From: an uncultured Oceanospirillaceae bacterium
GTDB taxonomy: Bacteria; Pseudomonadota; Gammaproteobacteria; Pseudomonadales; Balneatricaceae
DNA length: 10,427 bases
NCBI GenBank assembly: GCA_946221045.1
Contig: CAMIIY010000040.1
Span: 1 to 10,427 of the forward strand
Reading direction: 5' to 3'
In this document: piece by piece, positions 6,499-10,427 of the stretch
How the letters are laid out: the number at the start of each line of letters is the position of its first letter
Position numbering within the stretch: the stretch's first letter is position 1
Position numbers and translations under genes: made by a program
The notes under the pieces: model-generated
Seen by the model: the letters and a program-made list of their open reading frames with translations, nothing else
Database searches by the model: none
What the model was told of the DNA's origin: nothing

Positions 6499-6831
6499 AT
6501 GTCTACTTTTCTTACACTGAAACAACTTCAGAACTTTAAAAATGAGTTGCTTGAGCTGCGGCGGCAATTGCGTCTGGAGTTGCAGGCTGAGGTTATAGGA
6601 CGCACTGTGAATGAAGCGGCTCCCAACCTGATCAGCCAGGACGATAGCCGGGAGTTTATCCTTGCTGTACATAACGAACTTGAGGCGTGCGAAGCGGCAC
6701 TCTATCGTTTGGAACAGGGGTGCTTTGGTCTCTGTGTTTCCTGTGGTGAGGAGATAGAATTGAGCCGTTTGATCGCCTCTCCCGTCACGTCCTGCTGCCT
6801 GCGCTGCCAGTCATTTACAAAAGTCGTCTAA
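6499..6831 (+). CDS. DksA/TraR-family C4 zinc-finger protein
   Basis: A 110-residue protein with a coiled-coil-like helical N-terminal part (about 6-75) and a C-terminal C4 zinc finger, C79-x2-C82-x17-C100-x2-C103, in GLCVSCGEEIELSRLIASP. This is the diagnostic DksA/TraR finger. Members bind in the RNA polymerase secondary channel and tune promoter open complexes, DksA together with ppGpp. It is shorter than DksA (151 residues in E. coli). The coiled-coil tip lacks a clear DxxDxA motif, the acidic pair that DksA needs for activity, so function on polymerase is not assured. The ATG at 6499 is the only reasonable start, since the upstream frame has no family similarity, but no Shine-Dalgarno precedes it. 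It sits between ruvB and tolQ, where most relatives carry ybgC. A terminator follows at once. Confidence 0.85.
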   Translation: MSTFLTLKQLQNFKNELLELRRQLRLELQAEVIGRTVNEAAPNLISQDDSREFILAVHNELEACEAALYRLEQGCFGLCVSCGEEIELSRLIASPVTSCCLRCQSFTKVV

Positions 6832-6866
6832 TGGCGACAACTTGCTTCAGACGCCATTCATTTTTC
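6830..6866 (+). terminator. Intrinsic terminator after the DksA-like gene
   Basis: AATGGCG (6830-6836) pairs with CGCCATT (6852-6858), a 7-bp stem with a 15-nt loop followed by CA and a run of five T (6861-6865). The left arm starts in the stop codon of the zinc-finger gene. It separates the ruv-side transcripts from the tol operon. Confidence 0.72.
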
Positions 6867-6900
6867 TCTCGTTATCCTGCCTGAGCTGCATCTCTTTTGC

Positions 6901-6928
6901 TTGTATATCCTGTTGCGGCTGGTATTGT
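6901..6928 (+). promoter_or_regulatory. Possible extended -10 promoter for the tol operon
   Basis: TGGTATTGT (6920-6928) fits the TGn-plus-hexamer form of an extended -10 element. TTGTAT (6901-6906) lies 16 nt upstream of the hexamer as a partial -35. It would start transcription near 6935, about 98 nt before tolQ. This is pattern matching only. Confidence 0.3.
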
Positions 6929-6958
6929 TGCAGCTGGTCGCCGGGGTGCTAAAAGAGC

Positions 6959-6986
6959 TGAACTTTGTCACGCCGTAAGACTCAAA
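6959..6986 (+). promoter_or_regulatory. Sigma-E/AlgU-like promoter for the tol operon
   Basis: TGAACTT (6959-6965) followed after 16 nt by TCAAA (6982-6986) closely fits the extracytoplasmic sigma-E/AlgU consensus (GAACTT, about 16 nt, TCtGA or TCAAA). The start point would fall near 6992, some 40 nt before the tolQ GTG. No gene lies between. A sigma-E input would tie tolQRAB expression to envelope stress, which fits its role. Confidence 0.45.
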
Positions 6987-7032
6987 AACCTTTTAAAATA
7001 ATCTCCTGTTCGGACACTGAGAGGGAAACAGA

Positions 7033-7713
7033 GTGGTCGAAAAAATGTCGATCTGGAGTCTGGTAGCAAATGCCAGCTTTGTGGTTCAGTTGGTTATGCT
7101 GAGCCTGTTACTGGCGTCATTTCTTTCCTGGGTCATGATTTTTCAACGTCAGCGTGTGCTCGGTCAGGCCCGTCGGGCGATGACCAAATTTGAAGACCGC
7201 TTCTGGTCCGGTGTCGATCTTGGTCAGCTTTTTCGGGAGATCAATCACACTCCCAATCCGGACAGTGGGGTGGAAAATATTTTTCGGGCCGGTATTAAAG
7301 AATATACCCGCCTGACACAGCAGCCGGGCTATGATCGTGATGCCGTCATGGATGGTATTCAGCGCAGTATGCGTGTTGCTCTGGCACGTGAAGAAGACAA
7401 ACTGGAACGCCATCTGCCCTTTCTGGCCACAGTGGGTTCAACCAGCCCTTATGTGGGGCTGTTTGGCACGGTATGGGGCATTATGAACTCCTTCCGCGGG
7501 TTGGCTAATGTACATCAGGCGACCCTGTCCTCAGTGGCACCGGGTATTTCTGAAGCCTTGATCGCTACGGCAATTGGCCTGTTTGCGGCGATTCCGGCGG
7601 TCATTGCCTACAACCGTTATTCCGCCAAGGTGGATTACCTGCTGGGTAATTACGAAACCTTTGCTGATGAGTTTTCTGCCATTTTGCACCGTCGCCTGCA
7701 CGGCTCTAATTAA
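7033..7713 (+). CDS. tolQ: Tol-Pal system inner-membrane protein TolQ
   Basis: A 226-residue MotA/ExbB-family protein. With TolR it forms the proton-driven motor that energises TolA during outer-membrane constriction and lipid homeostasis. Three membrane segments are seen: about 15-37, 133-155 and 168-192. The channel threonines known from E. coli (T145, T178) are present as T146 in GLFGTVWG and T179 in EALIATAIGLFAAIPAV. The cytoplasmic loop between segments 1 and 2 is of normal size. I chose the GTG at 7033 because AGGG (7022-7025) lies 7 nt upstream and the N-terminus VEKMSIWSL aligns with E. coli TolQ. The ATG at 7045 (222 residues) is the alternative and has only a weak upstream site. 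It is first in tolQRAB and about 200 nt after the zinc-finger gene. Confidence 0.96.
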   Translation: MVEKMSIWSLVANASFVVQLVMLSLLLASFLSWVMIFQRQRVLGQARRAMTKFEDRFWSGVDLGQLFREINHTPNPDSGVENIFRAGIKEYTRLTQQPGYDRDAVMDGIQRSMRVALAREEDKLERHLPFLATVGSTSPYVGLFGTVWGIMNSFRGLANVHQATLSSVAPGISEALIATAIGLFAAIPAVIAYNRYSAKVDYLLGNYETFADEFSAILHRRLHGSN

Positions 7714-7725
7714 TTGGAGTCTGTC

Positions 7726-8142
7726 ATGATCAGACGGCAGCGTAAAAAACGTAAACTCAATTCAGATATCAATGTGGTGCCTTATATTGATGTCATGCTG
7801 GTATTGCTGGTGATCTTTATGATTACTGCGCCGATGCTGACGCAGGGTGTGGATGTGGAATTGCCCAAAGCGGCGGCTGAGCCGGTGGATGACAAGGATA
7901 ATGAGCCAGTCATTGTGACGGTAGATGCCGAGGGGCAGTATTACATTGATATTGGTGGCAGTCCGGATCAGCCCATTTCTGGTGAAGTGGTCAGTGATCG
8001 GGTAGCCAAGGTACTGGCCAGCAATCCTGCGAAGATGCTGCTGGTGCGAGGCGACAAAAATGTCGATTACGACAAGGTTGTTCAGTTAATGGTCTTATTG
8101 CAGCAGGCCGGTGCTCCGAGCGTCGGTCTGGTAACGGAATAG
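7726..8142 (+). CDS. tolR: Tol-Pal system inner-membrane protein TolR
   Basis: A 138-residue ExbD/TolR-family protein (142 in E. coli). It has a basic cytoplasmic tail (MIRRQRKKRK), one membrane helix (about 18-38) and a periplasmic domain that dimerises and binds peptidoglycan. The proton-relay aspartate is D22 in NVVPYIDVMLVLL, equivalent to E. coli D23. The C-terminal domain ends QQAGAPSVGLVTE, very close to E. coli HSAGVKSVGLMT. TGGAG at 7715-7719 lies 6 nt before the ATG at 7726. An in-frame TTG at 7714 is part of that ribosome site, so it is not the start. The gap to tolQ is 12 nt. Confidence 0.96.
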   Translation: MIRRQRKKRKLNSDINVVPYIDVMLVLLVIFMITAPMLTQGVDVELPKAAAEPVDDKDNEPVIVTVDAEGQYYIDIGGSPDQPISGEVVSDRVAKVLASNPAKMLLVRGDKNVDYDKVVQLMVLLQQAGAPSVGLVTE

Positions 8143-8150
8143 GATCCACT

Positions 8151-9077
8151 GTGAAAAGTACCAGTTACCTGATTCCTTCGGTATTTGCAGCATTGCTGCA
8201 TATGGTGGTGATTGCTCTGCTTGCGGAAAGCTGGTTCATGACTGAACCGGAGCACCGTCAGGTGCCGCGCCATGTGCAGGCCCAACTGGTGGATTTTTCT
8301 GAACGCGAGGCAGAAAAACTCAAAGCGTCACAGGCGAAAGCCAAAGCCAAGGCGGAACAGGAACGGCGCGAACTGGAGCGTCAGAAAGAGGCCCAGCGGC
8401 AGGCTGAACTGAAAAAACAACAGGAAGCTGGACGCAAAAAAGAGGCTGATGCCAAACGCCTGGCTGATCAGAAAAAAGCCGCAGAAGCGAAGAAAAAAGC
8501 GGACGCAGAAAAACAGCGGCTGGCTGAGAAGAAAAAGCAGGAAGCACTGGCTCTGAAGAAAAAGGCAGAAGCCGAAGCAAAGAAAAAAGCTGAAGCGGAG
8601 CGTCAGCAGAAAGAAGCCGCTGCCAAGCGAAAAGCGGATGCGGACAAAAAACGCTTGGCCGACGAAAAACGCCAGCAGGCAGAAGCGGAACAGCGCAAGC
8701 GCGAAGAACAGGAACGGCAGGCGAGGGAGCTTGCCGCGAAACAGGAAGAGGCCGCGCGACGGGCTGAGGCTCAGCGTCAGGCTGCAGCCTCATATGAAGG
8801 TTACATCAAGGATCTGATCTCCAGAAACTGGCGTCGTTCGCCAGGTACACGTAATGAGATTGTGATCGAACTATCGATCTCACTGCTGCCCACCGGAAAA
8901 GTGGTGGATGTTCAGGTTACGCGAAGCAGTGGCGATAGCCGCGTTGATCAGGATGCGATCAGAGCGGTGCAGCGGGTTGATCGCTTTGACAAGCTTCAGG
9001 AGCTTGATCCAGTTGTGTTTGACCGATATTACAGACGATTCACCCTGCGATTCAGACCGGAGGACTTGCGGTGGTAA
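8151..9077 (+). CDS. tolA: Tol-Pal system protein TolA
   Basis: A 308-residue protein that spans from the inner membrane to the outer membrane and transmits TolQR energy to TolB-Pal (421 in E. coli). A single N-terminal membrane helix covers about 6-29. The SHLS motif that contacts TolQR is only partly kept: H17 and L24 are in register, while the first Ser position is A13 and the last is W28 (S27 is adjacent). Residues 51-213 form a long Lys/Glu/Ala/Gln-rich helical stalk ([15 protein letters not shown] and similar). The C-terminal domain (about 214-308, [15 protein letters not shown], then [18 protein letters not shown]) has the TonB-like fold that binds TolB. The start is GTG at 8151 with AGGA (8141-8144) 6 nt upstream, 8 nt after tolR. 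The shorter stalk accounts for the size difference from E. coli. Confidence 0.95.
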   Translation: MKSTSYLIPSVFAALLHMVVIALLAESWFMTEPEHRQVPRHVQAQLVDFSEREAEKLKASQAKAKAKAEQERRELERQKEAQRQAELKKQQEAGRKKEADAKRLADQKKAAEAKKKADAEKQRLAEKKKQEALALKKKAEAEAKKKAEAERQQKEAAAKRKADADKKRLADEKRQQAEAEQRKREEQERQARELAAKQEEAARRAEAQRQAAASYEGYIKDLISRNWRRSPGTRNEIVIELSISLLPTGKVVDVQVTRSSGDSRVDQDAIRAVQRVDRFDKLQELDPVVFDRYYRRFTLRFRPEDLRW

Positions 9078-10375
9078 ACAGACTTCAACAACGTTTAATC
9101 GGCTGCGTTTTTTTGCTGGTTTCAGCCCTGGCGCATGCAGAACTGACCATTGAAATTACGCAGGGTGTGGATAAACCCACTCCCATTGCGGTGGTGCCTT
9201 TTGCCTGGGGTGGCAATTTTGCGCTGAAAGAGGATGTCGCGCAGATCGTGTCTGATGATCTGGGGCGCACCGGCCTGTTCAGTATGATGAATCGCAACAA
9301 TATGTTGAGCTTTCCCAGCCAGCAAAATCAGGTGTTCTACCGTGACTGGCGGGTAGGGGGAACCGAATTTCTGCTGATTGGTCGTCAGCAGGCAATTGAA
9401 AATGGTCAGTTGCGGGTGGAGTTTGAACTCTATGATGTTCTGAAACAGCAGCGCATTTTGATGGAGCGGGTCACCGGCAATAACAATAATCTGCGTGACG
9501 TGGCGCATTACATCGCAGATAAAGTATACGAAAAGCTGACGGGCATTCGTGGTGCCTTTTCCACGCGTATCGTTTACGTCACAGCGCAGCAGTTTGGCAG
9601 TGGCAATGTGAAATACCAGCTGCAGATGGCAGATGCTGATGGCGCACGACCTGTGACGATTCGTGAGCAGAATCAGCCGATCATGTCGCCGGCCTGGTCC
9701 AGTGATGGCACCAAGCTGGCTTATGTCTCCTTTGAAACGGGCAGACCTGCTATCTATATTCAGTATCTGGCGTCCGGAAAACGGGAAAAATTGCAATCTT
9801 TCCGTGGTCTTAACGGTGCGCCTGCATGGTCGCCGGATGGTAACCGTCTTGCGCTGACCCTGTCTAAAGACGGCAACCCTGAAATTTACGTGCTTGATCT
9901 GCAGTCACGCCAGCTGAACCGTATCACGCACCATTATGGTATTGATACTGAGCCGAGCTGGAGCCCGGATGGCCAGTCCCTGATTTTTACTTCAGACCGG
10001 GGGGGGCAGCCTCAAATCTATCGAATCCGGCTTGCCAGTCGTGATATCGAACGCATCACCTACGAGGGTAATTACAACGCCAGTGGCAAATTAACGCCCG
10101 ATGGACGTTTTCTGGCATTGGTGCACCGTGGAGGCGATAACCAGTTTCATATTGCAGTTCGGGATATGAAAACCGGCAGACTGGATGTGCTGACCGATAC
10201 ATTACTGGATGAATCACCCACGATTGCACCTAATGGCAGCATTATTCTCTATGCAACACAAAAAGGTACACGTGGTGTACTGGGCGGCGTAACTCTGGAT
10301 GGAAGGGTTCGTTTCCTGCTGCCAGCTCCGGCAGGTGATGTCCGTGAGCCGGCCTGGAGTTCATACTTGCAATAA
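9071..10375 (+). CDS. tolB: Tol-Pal system periplasmic beta-propeller protein TolB
   Basis: A 434-residue secreted protein that binds Pal and TolA and so couples motor action to Pal mobilisation at the division site. A signal peptide is clear: basic start, hydrophobic core [11 protein letters not shown], and likely cleavage after AHA (between residues 23 and 24). The N-terminal alpha/beta domain (about 24-160) contains [11 protein letters not shown] and [16 protein letters not shown]. The six-bladed propeller follows with repeats near WSSDG (209-213), WSPDG (253-257), WSPDG (297-301), LTPDG (341-345) and IAPNG (385-389), closing with PAWSSYL. The start is GTG at 9071, overlapping the tolA end by 7 nt. 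A strong GGAGGA at 9059-9064 lies 6 nt upstream, inside tolA. Translation is likely coupled. A G8 tract (9999-10006) lies in the coding region. Confidence 0.97.
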   Translation: MVNRLQQRLIGCVFLLVSALAHAELTIEITQGVDKPTPIAVVPFAWGGNFALKEDVAQIVSDDLGRTGLFSMMNRNNMLSFPSQQNQVFYRDWRVGGTEFLLIGRQQAIENGQLRVEFELYDVLKQQRILMERVTGNNNNLRDVAHYIADKVYEKLTGIRGAFSTRIVYVTAQQFGSGNVKYQLQMADADGARPVTIREQNQPIMSPAWSSDGTKLAYVSFETGRPAIYIQYLASGKREKLQSFRGLNGAPAWSPDGNRLALTLSKDGNPEIYVLDLQSRQLNRITHHYGIDTEPSWSPDGQSLIFTSDRGGQPQIYRIRLASRDIERITYEGNYNASGKLTPDGRFLALVHRGGDNQFHIAVRDMKTGRLDVLTDTLLDESPTIAPNGSIILYATQKGTRGVLGGVTLDGRVRFLLPAPAGDVREPAWSSYLQ

Positions 10376-10427
10376 ATGCAATAAGACTTTAATTTATCAG
10401 CTGCTAGGACATGGGCGGCTTGCAATC
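10376..10427 (+). other. Downstream edge, presumably the leader of pal
   Basis: The last 52 nt contain no recognisable gene. In related operons pal (a peptidoglycan-associated lipoprotein) follows tolB here. An ATG at 10411 is preceded by AGGAC but only 1-2 nt away, which is too close for a normal ribosome site, and its five codons (MGGLQ) do not look like a Pal signal peptide. TGCAATAA occurs twice in tandem (10368-10375 and 10377-10384) across the tolB stop. TTGCAA (10367-10372) with TTTAAT (10388-10393) is a 15-nt-spaced, doubtful promoter. Confidence 0.35.

Noticed and set aside
8420..8660. Runs of A in tolA as programmed frameshift sites
   Set aside because: The runs are in AAA-AAA-G phase, not the A-AAA-AAG phase needed for efficient -1 slippage, and the normal frame gives a complete TolA.
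8320..8793. A 157-codon minus-strand open frame opposite the TolA stalk
   Set aside because: It arises from the repetitive Lys/Glu/Ala codons of tolA read in reverse. The predicted peptide is low-complexity Leu/Pro/Ser/Ala-rich, and no ribosome site or family similarity is seen.
9122..9796. A 224-codon minus-strand open frame opposite tolB
   Set aside because: tolB is clearly coding with a signal peptide and propeller repeats; the reverse frame has no recognisable features.
10411..10427. ATG at 10411 as the start of pal
   Set aside because: Its AGGA is only 1-2 nt away and the first residues do not look like a lipoprotein signal; too little sequence remains to decide.
1..10427. CRISPR array, insertion sequence, prophage, tRNA or rRNA
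   Set aside because: No regularly spaced repeats, transposase motifs, terminal repeats or structured RNA gene sequences were seen on either strand.

Overview
The window is a conserved chromosomal block of a gammaproteobacterium, by gene order and protein similarity closest to the Oceanospirillales/Pseudomonadales part of the class. No database search was possible, so the genus is not named. The aspS-yebC-ruvCAB-tolQRAB order is classic for this group. Four genes use GTG starts, and the AspRS carries residues associated with non-discriminating enzymes such as that of Pseudomonas aeruginosa.

Left end (1-904): the start of a minus-strand FemAB-like N-acyltransferase gene runs off the left edge. 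It is divergent from a small HIT-family hydrolase gene. A 182-nt gap then holds a weak hairpin, a TATAAT promoter and an aspS leader rich in inverted repeats.

Centre (905-6404): aspS (aspartyl-tRNA synthetase) and yebC (a YebC/PmpR/TACO1-family translation or regulatory factor) are followed by a good intrinsic terminator. Then comes the Holliday-junction cluster ruvC, ruvA, ruvB. A TRIC-family cation-channel gene (YadS-like) sits between ruvC and ruvA and overlaps both. RuvA and RuvB form the branch-migration motor and RuvC cuts the junction. No LexA box is seen just upstream of ruvC.

Right part (6405-10427): a small DksA/TraR-type zinc-finger gene sits where ybgC usually precedes tolQ. It ends in an intrinsic terminator. 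A promoter region with a sigma-E/AlgU-like element and a possible extended -10 promoter leads into tolQ-tolR-tolA-tolB, which is tightly packed. TolQ, TolR and TolA form the inner-membrane energised complex. TolB is the periplasmic partner. Pal is expected just past the right edge but cannot be identified in the last 52 nt.

I did not find a clearly new defence or mobile system. There is no CRISPR array, IS element, tRNA or rRNA. What deserves a second look is the altered content of two otherwise rigid operons (TRIC inside ruvCAB, a DksA-like gene replacing ybgC), the aspS leader structures, the sigma-E-like tol promoter and a G9 tract in the channel gene.
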